From an uncultured Lachnospiraceae bacterium (lineage in GTDB: Bacteria; Bacillota; Clostridia; Lachnospirales; Lachnospiraceae), in the NCBI GenBank assembly GCA_947588995.1, contig CANPZI010000024.1, forward strand, positions 1 through 40,367: 40,367 bases of DNA. The letters are read 5' to 3'. Of this stretch, positions 24,246 to 33,387 are shown piece by piece. A program made the position numbers and the translations under genes. Position 1 is the stretch's first letter. Each line of letters starts with the position of its first letter. Under the pieces are notes generated by a model that was not told the DNA's origin, ran no database searches, and saw only the letters and a list, made by a program, of their open reading frames with translations.

Positions 24246-26183
24246 ATGGGACAGGACACAAGTGAAATTTTCAAAGGGAAAAACTTTAAGTGGGCGCATA
24301 TCTTTTCCGGCTTTAACGCGGCGAAGACAAAAGAGGAAAAGCAGCGCCAGCTGATGGCAGGATTGCCGGGGAACGTGCCTTATGAGAGCGATATGATCAA
24401 AGAATGGCAGCCGCCTTTTTTGTTTTATAAATTCTTTCTGTATTGCTTTGTCATGATGGCGCTGATCTTTGTGTGCAGTTATCTGTACGGATTCGGCGAC
24501 GCGCTCATTGTCAGCGTGATCCCCTATATGATACCGCTTTTGCTGCTCATCATGATCTGGGAATTAAATATTCCGCGCAATCTGTCCATTCTGGACGTGC
24601 TTTATATCGCCGCGTTCAGCGGGATTCTCTGTTATCTTGTCATTTTCTTTATCAATGACATCACAGGGATTGCGTACATGGATTCATTCGTCTTCACTTC
24701 GCCGCTGCTGGCGGAGATCGCCCAGCTCTTGCTGATCTGCATCTTTTTGCGCAAAAAAAGCAGGGGATATGGCCTGAACGGCCTGCTGGTCGGCGCGGCG
24801 GTAGGCGCCGGTTATGCGATGATGACGACGGCGGACGACTTGTTTTATATCGCCGAGTATGCGGGACAGATTGAGGGCATTATGGGCCTGATTCTGGTCA
24901 GAATCTTTACCGTGATCGGCGGGAATATTCTCTGGATGGCTGCCGTGGGAGGCGCGCTCGCGCTGGCCAAAGGCAAGGAGGCGCTGAAAGGCAGGCATCT
25001 TGGCAACAGCCTGTTTTTGATCTGCCTGATCGGCACATATCTGCTTGCGGTTTTGTGGAACTATGATATCGGGTCTTTCTTTGCCAGGTTTGCCGACAGC
25101 GATGTGATGAACGGGCTGTATACGTTCCTGGATGTCTATCAGGGAAGATACATCCTACTGACCGTCGTCGCGTGGGCACTATTTCTGTTTATCGCCAGAA
25201 AAGGCGTCGAACAGGCGATCGATATCGCGCAGCAGGCGAAAGCGGACCAGCGGAAGTGGGAGAGCAAGATTGCAAACAACTACGCGGGCAAGGCAGAGAT
25301 CTACGGGGTGTCCGGCGCGTTTGGCGGACAGAAGTTTGTATGCACCTCCAAGTCCATTGTGTTTGGCCGCGACGCAAGCTGTACGGTGAAGTATGCGGGC
25401 GATACGAAAGGCATCAGCTCCGTCCACTGTGAGATCAAAAAACAGGGGGACGATTACGTGCTGATCGACAAGAATTCCTCGTACGGCACTTTCTGGAAAA
25501 ACGGCGAGAAGCTGGAGGCCGGCAAGCCTTATATCCTGTCCGACCATGCGGAATTCTATCTCGCTTCCCCGGAGAACGCCTATCAGGTGTCTGTGCGGAA
25601 AGAGGGAAGCGCGGGGCTGCCCGTGGAGATGCGGTACGGGAAACGGACGAATGAGATCGACGGCGCGGAGGAATCGGGACAGAATGTATATATCGCCTGC
25701 GGTATCGTGCTCGCGGTTATGTTTTTGGCGTTTTATATCGTCTCAGACCAAACGGGGGCGCTTTTTGCGGACGATTCGTATCTGAGTGAGGAAAACGGGA
25801 CGTTCCAGGGCGCCTGGGTGAGCGATACGACATACGATATCAAGGATATCATCCTGAGCAGGATCGACAATGTGATTACGATAGCCGACATCGGGCTGTT
25901 TAAGGAGAAATGGGCGAACGGCATCACCTTTACGCAGGACGGCATGGCTTACTGTACTTATAACGGCACGGCGATTGACTATGCCAGGTTTTCCTACAGC
26001 ATCGTGGATGATTCCACGCTGCATCTGCAGTGGAGTTATGGGGCGGATATCGACGTGGGCGTCAAGCTGGCCAATGTGGGCATCACGGTCGGCGACGAGA
26101 CAGGCTTTGATGTCAGCTATGTGCTGGACGGCGATGTGATGTATCTGTCCTACGCGGGCTATAATCTGACGCTGCACCGCTGA
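24246..26183 (+). CDS. Degenerate PrsW-like membrane domain fused to FHA and a C-terminal extracellular domain
   Basis: A 645-residue protein. Residues about 60-320 form eight or more helices with the layout of the PrsW/CPBP-like intramembrane protease family: PLLAEIAQLLLI near 153, GLLVGAAVGAGYAMMTTADD near 178, and NILWMAAVGGALALAKGK. At each motif the expected catalytic residues are changed: EExxK reads AEIAQ, the later Glu is Asp, and the His is Asn. An intact-looking FHA domain (residues 355-445: IVFGRDASC, GISSVHCEI, NSSYGTFWKNG) follows. A helix near 479-500 leads to a C-terminal beta-rich domain (FQGAWVSDTTYDIKD) of unknown role, probably outside. The PrsW assignment is by eye; a non-catalytic sensor or scaffold is the best guess. 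Confidence 0.8.
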   Translation: MGQDTSEIFKGKNFKWAHIFSGFNAAKTKEEKQRQLMAGLPGNVPYESDMIKEWQPPFLFYKFFLYCFVMMALIFVCSYLYGFGDALIVSVIPYMIPLLLLIMIWELNIPRNLSILDVLYIAAFSGILCYLVIFFINDITGIAYMDSFVFTSPLLAEIAQLLLICIFLRKKSRGYGLNGLLVGAAVGAGYAMMTTADDLFYIAEYAGQIEGIMGLILVRIFTVIGGNILWMAAVGGALALAKGKEALKGRHLGNSLFLICLIGTYLLAVLWNYDIGSFFARFADSDVMNGLYTFLDVYQGRYILLTVVAWALFLFIARKGVEQAIDIAQQAKADQRKWESKIANNYAGKAEIYGVSGAFGGQKFVCTSKSIVFGRDASCTVKYAGDTKGISSVHCEIKKQGDDYVLIDKNSSYGTFWKNGEKLEAGKPYILSDHAEFYLASPENAYQVSVRKEGSAGLPVEMRYGKRTNEIDGAEESGQNVYIACGIVLAVMFLAFYIVSDQTGALFADDSYLSEENGTFQGAWVSDTTYDIKDIILSRIDNVITIADIGLFKEKWANGITFTQDGMAYCTYNGTAIDYARFSYSIVDDSTLHLQWSYGADIDVGVKLANVGITVGDETGFDVSYVLDGDVMYLSYAGYNLTLHR

Positions 26184-26240
26184 CGTTAGCAGTCTCTGCG
26201 ATCAGAGAAACGATAAAAAAGAGAAAGGCTGGGAATAGAC

Positions 26241-26831
26241 ATGGAAATGAAGAAATGCGAAAACGGACATTATTATGATGCGTCGATACATACGGAGTGC
26301 CCGTATTGCAACAATGCGTCGAATGTGGGCGTGACGATGGCACTCGATACATCGTCTGCGGGTGACAGGACAATGCCGCTTACGTCGGCGGGAGCAGAGC
26401 ACAATGTGACCAGACCGCTGTTTGAGGCGGTACAGAACGCGGGGGACGACGAGGGCAGGACTGTCGCGCTGATACAGAAAGATATGGGAATCGATCCGGT
26501 CGTCGGCTGGCTCGTCTGTGTGAACGGCAAAGAAAAGGGACGGGATTATCGGATTCACACAGACAACAATTATATCGGGCGCAGTGAAAAGATGGATGTC
26601 TGCATCCGCGGGGACGAGACGATCTCCAGAGAGAATCAGGCGGTCATCACTTACGATGCCAAAGAGAGGAGTTACTATTTCTCCCCCGGAGACGGCAGGA
26701 GCATCGTACGCGTCAACGACAAGGCGATTTTCCAGACGATGAAGCTGGAGGCCTATGACAGGCTGGTGATCGGCAAGACGGAGTTTATCTTTTTACCTTT
26801 GTGCGGAGAAAAGTTTGAATGGGAATCCTGA
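26241..26831 (+). CDS. Zinc-ribbon protein with degenerate FHA domain
   Basis: A 196-residue cytoplasmic protein. Residues 5-25 hold a C-x3-H...C-x2-C metal site (KKCENGHYYD, ECPYCNN). A flexible Thr/Ser linker (residues 30-80, with GVTMALD and DRTMPL) may be phosphorylated. The FHA-like domain covers about 85-196. It keeps YIGRSEKMD and ISRENQAVITYD but has Asn where the conserved His of SxxH should be, and VNDKAIF where an Asn-Gly pair is expected, so phosphothreonine binding may be changed or lost. The last 13 bases overlap the next gene, which implies coupling to the phosphatase. Confidence 0.85.
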   Translation: MEMKKCENGHYYDASIHTECPYCNNASNVGVTMALDTSSAGDRTMPLTSAGAEHNVTRPLFEAVQNAGDDEGRTVALIQKDMGIDPVVGWLVCVNGKEKGRDYRIHTDNNYIGRSEKMDVCIRGDETISRENQAVITYDAKERSYYFSPGDGRSIVRVNDKAIFQTMKLEAYDRLVIGKTEFIFLPLCGEKFEWES

Positions 26832-27670
26832 AAAAGAAACGCGGCAGAAAAGAACAGGAGACGGAAGTGACGCTGGATCTGGGGTATGAGAAAGCATACC
26901 TGATTGAGACGCCGGAGGAGTGCGGGCTGGTGATCGGCAAGACGCATGGCATCGGAGCGAGAAGCAGTCAGCAGGATTCTTTTGGCGTTTCGGATCTGGC
27001 GAAAGATGTCGTCTTAGAAAAAGGCGTTATGGCTGTTCTGGCGGACGGCATGGGCGGATTGTCCGCCGGGGAAAAGGCGAGTATGGCGACCATCATTTCC
27101 TGCCTGCATTATTTTGACACGCATACGTTCGAGGGATCTGTGCCGGACGGACTGGTCGAGATGACTGAAAGCGTCAATGCGGAGGTCAAAGAAGTCCTGG
27201 GGGATCTGTGCGGGACGAGCGGTTCCACGATGGTGGCGGCTTATGTCAGGGACGACGAGCTCTACTGGGTATCGGTGGGGGACAGCCGTATTTTCCTGTA
27301 CCGGGACGGCGAGCTGACGCAGCTGAACCGGGATCACAATTACGCGGCGGATCTCATGGAAAAAGTGGATGCCGGAGAACTGACGATGGAGGAGGCTCTC
27401 GCGGATCCGCAGCGGAACGCGCTTACCAGCTACATAGGGATCGCGCTGCTGGAACGGATCGACGGCAACAGAGAGGCGCTGGAGCTGCTGGCGGGAGATC
27501 GTATCATGTTAGTCTCCGACGGGGTCTATAACACGCTGTCGGAAGCGGAAATCCTTGCGCTGATGCAATATGCCGTGGGGAAGTCGATGATGTCCCTCGG
27601 CGTTCAGATCGAGAGCAGAAAAAAGCCGAATCAGGACAATTACACGGCGCTTTTGCTGGAAGTACAATGA
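26819..27670 (+). CDS. PP2C-family Ser/Thr protein phosphatase (first)
   Basis: A 283-residue PPM phosphatase with a basic 12-residue N-terminus (MGILKKKRGRK). Metal-site residues are complete: Asp in GARSSQQDSFG, DGMGG, Asp in IMLVSDGVYNT and Asp in KPNQDNYTALL. GSTMVAAYV and SVGDSRIFLYRDGELTQL are typical motifs 5-8. It removes phosphate from Ser/Thr in a Mn/Mg-dependent reaction and should counteract the kinases of the island. It overlaps the FHA gene upstream by 13 bases. Confidence 0.94.
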   Translation: MGILKKKRGRKEQETEVTLDLGYEKAYLIETPEECGLVIGKTHGIGARSSQQDSFGVSDLAKDVVLEKGVMAVLADGMGGLSAGEKASMATIISCLHYFDTHTFEGSVPDGLVEMTESVNAEVKEVLGDLCGTSGSTMVAAYVRDDELYWVSVGDSRIFLYRDGELTQLNRDHNYAADLMEKVDAGELTMEEALADPQRNALTSYIGIALLERIDGNREALELLAGDRIMLVSDGVYNTLSEAEILALMQYAVGKSMMSLGVQIESRKKPNQDNYTALLLEVQ

Positions 27671-27690
27671 GGAGTGAGAGCTAAACCTAC

Positions 27691-28422
27691 ATGATGACAG
27701 GAAAAGGATATACCAATCGGGGCGGTCGGGAATACAACGAAGACTGCGGGGTTCTGGTAAAAGGCGACGGCATCAGTTACGCAGTGATTGCGGACGGTCT
27801 GGGAGGGCACGGACATGGAGACGTGGCCTCCAGGACTGCGGTGGACACGCTGCGGGAGTGTTTTCAGACCTATCCGGCCGGCCGTCCCCTCACGGAGGAG
27901 GTCTTGTCAGATTGGTTTGATCAGGCCAATCAGCGCGTTCTGGCCATGCAGGATGCACAGTGCCGGATGCGCACGACGCTGGCGCTTCTGTGTGTGGATG
28001 AAGCGAGAGGAACGGCTTATACGGCGCATTTGGGAGACAGCAGAATCTATCATTTTGTGGACGGGAAATGCGCTTTTTATACCTTTGACCACAGCGTTTC
28101 CAGGATGGCGGTTCTGGCCGGGGAGATTGAGATGGAACAAATCCGGTTTCACACGGACCGGAATAAGCTGCTCAAGGTGATCGGCAAGTCCGAAGATGTG
28201 AAAGCGGAGACGAAAACCATAGAACTTGCCCGTGGGGCGGCGCATGCTTTCCTGCTCTGTACGGACGGTTTCTGGGAATATGTGACAGAGGAAGAAATGG
28301 AGAAGTCGCTGCGGCAGGCGGACTCTGCCGAAGACTGGCTCAGACGGATGCGCGCCTGCCTGAAGCGGCACGCCAAAGAGGGAAACGACAACAATTCGGC
28401 GATCGCAGTCTGGATTGAGTGA
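27691..28422 (+). CDS. PP2C-family Ser/Thr protein phosphatase (second)
   Basis: A 243-residue PPM phosphatase, more compact than its neighbour and clearly different in sequence. Motifs: GREYNEDCGVL, VIADGLGGHGHGDVAS, HLGDSRIYHFVDGKC, LLCTDGFWEYV and GNDNNSAIAVW; all metal-binding acids are present. Start at 27691, with a second ATG next to it; the GGAG upstream is about 15 bases away, so initiation may be weak or coupled to the gene before. Two phosphatases in tandem suggest different targets or different locations. The next frame begins within a few bases of its end. Confidence 0.93.
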   Translation: MMTGKGYTNRGGREYNEDCGVLVKGDGISYAVIADGLGGHGHGDVASRTAVDTLRECFQTYPAGRPLTEEVLSDWFDQANQRVLAMQDAQCRMRTTLALLCVDEARGTAYTAHLGDSRIYHFVDGKCAFYTFDHSVSRMAVLAGEIEMEQIRFHTDRNKLLKVIGKSEDVKAETKTIELARGAAHAFLLCTDGFWEYVTEEEMEKSLRQADSAEDWLRRMRACLKRHAKEGNDNNSAIAVWIE

Positions 28423-28465
28423 GCGGGAGAAAGGTATGAAATTAAGAAAGCGCAAGGAGGAAGAG

Positions 28466-30082
28466 ATGAGCAAAACAAAAAAAATGCGGATCATGTGGAG
28501 CGCCCTGCTTATGGCGGGCATCTTGTCGTGTCTGGCGGCTGGCCGGGAGATATATGCGAAAAATGCCATACAGATCAGCATAGATCAGTATGATGTGACA
28601 GAGGACGGCTATGTACAGGTCTATGTGAACCATAACGGTGCGGAGAGCTTTACACCCTCTGCGGCGGACGGCAGCGTTCTGGTCGGCAAAAATACGCTGC
28701 CCATCGAGGAGATCAGGAAGTTTGCGGACATGGGGGAGCCGGTGACTTATTTATGCCTGATCGATATTTCCGGCTCCATGACGGACGACGGCATTGCGAG
28801 CACCAAGGAGGTGCTTTCCGAACTCGTGCAGGAAAAGGGAGCGCAGGATAATATCTGTATTACGACGATGGGAAACGATGTGACTTCGTCCGGTTTTCTG
28901 ACTGATGCGGCGAAGCTTACAGAGAATATCGAGGCTATCGAGCGGGTCAGCACTGAGGACACGAACCTGTATTACGGGATCACGGAAGCGCTCAATGTCC
29001 TCAAGACAGACAAAGCGGTATGCAAAAAGAGATGCCTGTTGATTTTCTCCGACGGAGAGGACGATCAGAAGAAAGGAATCACGGAGGAGGAAGCGCAGAC
29101 AGCGGTCAAGGACAGCCATATTCCTATCTTTGCGGTCGCGCTGGAGGGCAGGAATCTCAAGGATGCGGAGGGCAGCAGAAAGACGCTGGGCAGTTTTGCG
29201 CGCAATTCCGCCGGCGGGGAATGTTATATTCCTTTTCTGGAGGATGACTATGACTATGCGGATATCTGCGGCAAGATCCTTACCCGCGTGAAATCCAGCT
29301 ATGTGGTGAGCGCCAGCCTGGAGGGCGTCAAGGAGGCCGGAGACGATACGGTGTATATCGGCGTGGAACTCTCTGACGGGACGGAGAAAGCGTCGGATGG
29401 AATCACGGTTCCGGTGGGTAAGATCCTGGACGCGATCGAGGCGATTGAGGCGGCAAAGGAATCGACGGAAATCAATTATACCATTATCAACGGGCAGGAG
29501 GAAACCGAAGCTCAGGACAAGCCGCTTGGCAAATACGCGGCGGTCGGCATCGGCCTTCTTTTGCTGGTGATTATTCTGGCTGTCATCATGCTGCTGGGCA
29601 AAAAGAAGACCGAGCAAGAGGAGACGGATGAGGATGCTTACGGTGACCTGGCCGGAGCGGCTGCCTGGACTTCGCAGGACGGATCGTCAGGCGATGTGCA
29701 GACGATGATGCCGGGAGATATGCCGGCGGTATCGCCGGGACAGGACAGCTCTGCCAGAGAGAAACGGAAGAAAGGCAAAGACAAGATAGAGATTACGCTC
29801 TATAAAGTCGGGCCGGGAGAGTCGGAGAGTTATAAAGTCACGGTTAAGGGAGAGGCGGATATCGGCAGAAACAGTTCCTGCCAGCTTTCTTTTGCGGACG
29901 ACAGCGCCCTGTCGGGACGTCACTGCTCGCTGCTCTATCGGGACGGCATTGTATTGGTGCGTGACGAAAATTCGACGAACGGCACTTTCGTGAACGGCGT
30001 GCCGATTGTAGGAGAGTTTGTTGTGAACAGAGATGACGTGCTGCTGATCGGTTCCTCGGAGTATCGGATTGTCTGGGAGTAG
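28466..30082 (+). CDS. Extracellular VWA domain, transmembrane helix, cytoplasmic FHA
   Basis: A 538-residue protein. A signal peptide (MSKTKKMRIMWSALLMAG start) is followed by a VWA domain at about residues 90-270 with the metal-site motif DISGSMTDDG, Thr in STEDTNLYYG and Asp in IFSDGEDDQ. A transmembrane helix lies at about 356-378, then a charged linker and a C-terminal FHA domain (440-538) with IGRNSSCQL, LSGRHCSLL and NSTNGTFVNG, all key residues intact. ATG 28466 follows AAGGAGG by 5 bases; an in-frame ATG at 28436 is the alternative. It would join an outside adhesion or ligand event to an inside phosphothreonine reader. Confidence 0.92.
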   Translation: MSKTKKMRIMWSALLMAGILSCLAAGREIYAKNAIQISIDQYDVTEDGYVQVYVNHNGAESFTPSAADGSVLVGKNTLPIEEIRKFADMGEPVTYLCLIDISGSMTDDGIASTKEVLSELVQEKGAQDNICITTMGNDVTSSGFLTDAAKLTENIEAIERVSTEDTNLYYGITEALNVLKTDKAVCKKRCLLIFSDGEDDQKKGITEEEAQTAVKDSHIPIFAVALEGRNLKDAEGSRKTLGSFARNSAGGECYIPFLEDDYDYADICGKILTRVKSSYVVSASLEGVKEAGDDTVYIGVELSDGTEKASDGITVPVGKILDAIEAIEAAKESTEINYTIINGQEETEAQDKPLGKYAAVGIGLLLLVIILAVIMLLGKKKTEQEETDEDAYGDLAGAAAWTSQDGSSGDVQTMMPGDMPAVSPGQDSSAREKRKKGKDKIEITLYKVGPGESESYKVTVKGEADIGRNSSCQLSFADDSALSGRHCSLLYRDGIVLVRDENSTNGTFVNGVPIVGEFVVNRDDVLLIGSSEYRIVWE

Positions 30083-30130
30083 CAGGTCGCCGTTTCGCGG
30101 TATGAACGGGTAGTAAAGGAGAAGCACAGG

Positions 30131-32380
30131 ATGGATATTGAAAGATTGTGCATGGGCTGCATGAAAGAACTGGAGAGGCCGGGCGTGTGCCCGCACTGTG
30201 GATATGACCCGGCCAATGCCAAAGCGCAAGGGCATTATCTGCGTCCCTATACGATACTGAACGGCAAATATCTGGTCGGCAGAGTGCTGGGCGAGGGCGG
30301 TTTTGGCATTACCTATATCGGCTATGATTTGAATCTGGAGATGCCGGTGGCAGTCAAGGAATTCTATCCGAACGGATTCGTCACGAGAGAGAGCGCAGTG
30401 ACAAGTACAGTCAGTATGTATCGCGGCGCCAATCTGGAAACTGTCCAGAAATGGAAGAATAATTTCATCCGCGAGGCGAGAACGCTCGCCAAATGTTCCC
30501 ACCTGTCCGGTATCGTCGGAGTCAAGGATTTCTTTGAGGAAAACGGGACCGCCTATATCGTGATGGAATATTTGGACGGCATGACTTTGAAAGCCTATGC
30601 CAAGGCAAACGGCGGCAGGCTGGAAGCGGAAGAACTGTTGAGGACGCTGGAACCGGTTATGCTGTCTCTTGCGCAGGTGCACGGGTACGGACTGATCCAT
30701 CGGGATATCAGTCCGGACAATATCATGCTGCTTCCCGGCGGCCAGATGAAGCTGCTGGATTTCGGCGCGGCGCGGGATTATGCGTCGGAGGGGGAAAAGA
30801 GCCTCTCGGTAATGTTAAAGCCCGGTTATGCGCCCGAGGAGCAGTACCGGACAAAAGGAAAACAAGGGCCGTGGTCGGATGTTTATGCCTTTGCGGCGAC
30901 GATCTACAAATGTATCACAGGCGTGACGCCGCCGGAGTCCATGGAGAGACTGCGCGAGGATGAACTGAAGCGTCCCGGCGAACTTGGCATCCGTCTCCGT
31001 CCGCAGGTCGAGCAGGCGCTGATGAAAGGTATGGCGGTCTATGCGGAGCAGAGATACCAGAATATGCAGGAATTTATGGCAGCCTTGTATCAGGGCGGAC
31101 AGGCTTCCGACGTGCCGCTTCCGGAGCCCGGAAAAGAGCAGACGACGACGGGATATATGGAACGACGGGCGGATACGACGGTTACACCGGGCCAGGTGCA
31201 GCCGGCAGACGCTGTGTCAGAGTTTGTGAAAAAGAACGGAAAACTTCTCGGCGCGGCCGCGGGGATACTGGTCGTCGTGATTGTCGTTGTGTTAGCTGTG
31301 GGCGGCAAGAGTGAAAAGAGAGCGGAATCTGTGGAGACGACGCCGGATACGGCGTATACGGAAGCAGAGGCGCCGGATACGAAAGATGCGGAAGCCGCGG
31401 AAGCCGAGACGGATACCGCACAGGAAGAAGACAAGGGAGAGGCGGATCTTGCCTCCGGCAGGGAATGTCTGGATGCGGGCGATTATGCGGGCGCTTTGCA
31501 GCATTTTAACGCGGCGCTGCAAAAAGGCGCGGTTGATAACGAAGAGATTTATCACCTTTCTTCCGAGGCATATCTGAAGATGGGTGATGTCGTCAATGCC
31601 GTTCAGGTGTTGAATATGGGGATTGAGCAGACGGGCAGCGCGCTCTTGGAGACGAGGAAAGATTATGTCCTGGGGCATGTGCAGACGCTGCGGATCGAAG
31701 AGTATAGAGATGCCGTCATGACGATGCTGGAAGAATATGATACGGATGGCAGATGCCTTAGGCAGGAGTATTATGACAATCAGGGCAATCTGAAAGAGTG
31801 GGGAGAATTTTGGTACGACGGAGTTCAGCTGACAGCCGAGACGCACTATTATGGCAATGGCGCGACAAAGTGGTCAAGGGTATATGATTCGCTTGGCAGG
31901 GAAAGCGAATACTACGTCTACAATGAGAATGGCAGTCTGCAGGAGCACTATGAGACACAGTATATGAGTGAGACGCAGGGCAGACAGAATTATTACGGCA
32001 GCAATGGCGCGCTCCAGTGGTGGAAAGAGTGCGAGTATGACGGAAACGGGCATCTGATCAGGGATGTCAGCTATAACTCTGACGGCAGTATGAACAGCTG
32101 GCAGGAATACCAGTATGATGAAGAGGGAAGAGCGGTGTATACGGCTGGGCACTATGCGGACGGAAGAAAGAGCGGATCGGCCAGCTATCAGTATGACGAG
32201 AATGGCAGCCAGACGAAAAGTGCCAATTATGACGCCGATGACAACTATTCCTGGGGAGAGGATTTTGGCTATCAGTATGACCCGCTCGGCAACGTGTCGG
32301 AAAAACAACAGTATCGGGAAGGCACTGAAGAGGTGATCGATACCTGGAACTATGTTTATACTTACGTCTATACAGAGTGA
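30131..32380 (+). CDS. Ser/Thr protein kinase 1: zinc ribbon, kinase, TM, TPR-like, YD-type repeats
   Basis: A 749-residue protein. Residues 7-24 form a C-x2-C...C-x2-C ribbon (CMGCMKE, CPHCGYD). The kinase (about 45-310) has GEGGFGITYIG, Lys in VAVKEFYPNG, HRDISPDNIMLL, DFGAARDYA and GYAPEEQYR. A helix lies at about 369-391. Outside it, a Glu/Ala-rich stretch and TPR-like helices (GRECLDAGDYAGALQHFNAA) are followed by about ten YD/RHS-like or MORN_2-like repeats: YDSLGRESEYYVYNENG, EYDGNGHLIRDVSYNSDG, QYDEEGRAVY, QYDENGSQTKSANYDADD. Such repeats commonly bind glycans or heparin-like polymers. All catalytic residues are present. It is about 48 bases after the VWA-FHA gene. Confidence 0.93.
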   Translation: MDIERLCMGCMKELERPGVCPHCGYDPANAKAQGHYLRPYTILNGKYLVGRVLGEGGFGITYIGYDLNLEMPVAVKEFYPNGFVTRESAVTSTVSMYRGANLETVQKWKNNFIREARTLAKCSHLSGIVGVKDFFEENGTAYIVMEYLDGMTLKAYAKANGGRLEAEELLRTLEPVMLSLAQVHGYGLIHRDISPDNIMLLPGGQMKLLDFGAARDYASEGEKSLSVMLKPGYAPEEQYRTKGKQGPWSDVYAFAATIYKCITGVTPPESMERLREDELKRPGELGIRLRPQVEQALMKGMAVYAEQRYQNMQEFMAALYQGGQASDVPLPEPGKEQTTTGYMERRADTTVTPGQVQPADAVSEFVKKNGKLLGAAAGILVVVIVVVLAVGGKSEKRAESVETTPDTAYTEAEAPDTKDAEAAEAETDTAQEEDKGEADLASGRECLDAGDYAGALQHFNAALQKGAVDNEEIYHLSSEAYLKMGDVVNAVQVLNMGIEQTGSALLETRKDYVLGHVQTLRIEEYRDAVMTMLEEYDTDGRCLRQEYYDNQGNLKEWGEFWYDGVQLTAETHYYGNGATKWSRVYDSLGRESEYYVYNENGSLQEHYETQYMSETQGRQNYYGSNGALQWWKECEYDGNGHLIRDVSYNSDGSMNSWQEYQYDEEGRAVYTAGHYADGRKSGSASYQYDENGSQTKSANYDADDNYSWGEDFGYQYDPLGNVSEKQQYREGTEEVIDTWNYVYTYVYTE

Positions 32381-32390
32381 TGCCGCGACA

Positions 32391-33387
32391 GGACGAAAGC
32401 AGGGCATAAGGGTGTGAGGAAATGGATTATAATAAACTGTGTATACACTGCATGCGGGAGACGACGGTACAGGCCGGGGAGGCCTGCCCGCACTGCGGCC
32501 GCGCGGTGGGTGTGGCGCCGGAGCTGACCCATCAGCTGAAGCCGCTTACGATTTTACGAGGGAAATATCTGATCGGGGACGTGCTCGGTGAGGGCGGTTT
32601 CGGCATCACCTATATCGGACTGGATCTGAATCTGGAGATCCGGGTGGCGGTCAAGGAGTTTTATCCGAACGGGTACGCCACCAGAGAGTCGGCCGGCACA
32701 TCGTCCCTGACGATCTACAGCGGCGGACAGGAAGAGACGGTGCGCAAGTGGCGGGAGAATTTTCTGAAAGAAGCCAAGAGCCTGGCGAAATGCGCGCACA
32801 TGTCCGGCGTGGTGGGCGTACGCGACTATTTTCAGGAGAACAATACGGCCTATCTGGTGATGGAATACGTCGAGGGCGTGACGCTAAAAGAGTACCAGAG
32901 ACAGAGAGGCGGGCGAATAGCGGCGGCGGAACTTCTGCCGGCGATGGAGCCGGTGTTTAAGGCGCTTGGGGAAGTGCACAGGCAGGGGCTGATCCACCGG
33001 GATATCAGTCCGGACAACATCATGCTGCTGTCGGGCAGGCAGATGAAGCTGCTGGATTTCGGGGCGGCGAGAGAGTATGAGGCGGATGAGAAAAGCCTGT
33101 CGGTGATGTTAAAGCCGGGGTATGCGCCGGAGGAGCAGTACCGGAGCAGGGGGAATCAGGGTCCGTGGTCCGATATATATGCTCTGGCGGGGACGATATA
33201 TAAATGTCTGACAGGGATAACGCCGCCGGAAGCGCTGGAGAGACTGAGACAGGATGAGCTGGTCAGGCCCAATGAGGGCGGGGCGGGGCTGAGTGCCGGG
33301 CAGGAGAATGCGCTGATCAAAGCGCTTGCTGTGCGTGCGGAGGACAGATATCAGACGGTGGAGGCGTTCCGGCAGGATTTGTATGCG
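32391..33387 (+). repeat. Near-identical 997-bp duplication, copy 1
   Basis: Matches 35627-36623 with an offset of 3236 bases. By eye the first 891 bases are identical, and only five differences (33282, 33300, 33308, 33330, 33378) occur, all in the last 106 bases. The unit covers the 31-base leader with ribosome site and the first 322 codons, that is, the ribbon and kinase of kinase 2. Confidence 0.95.
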
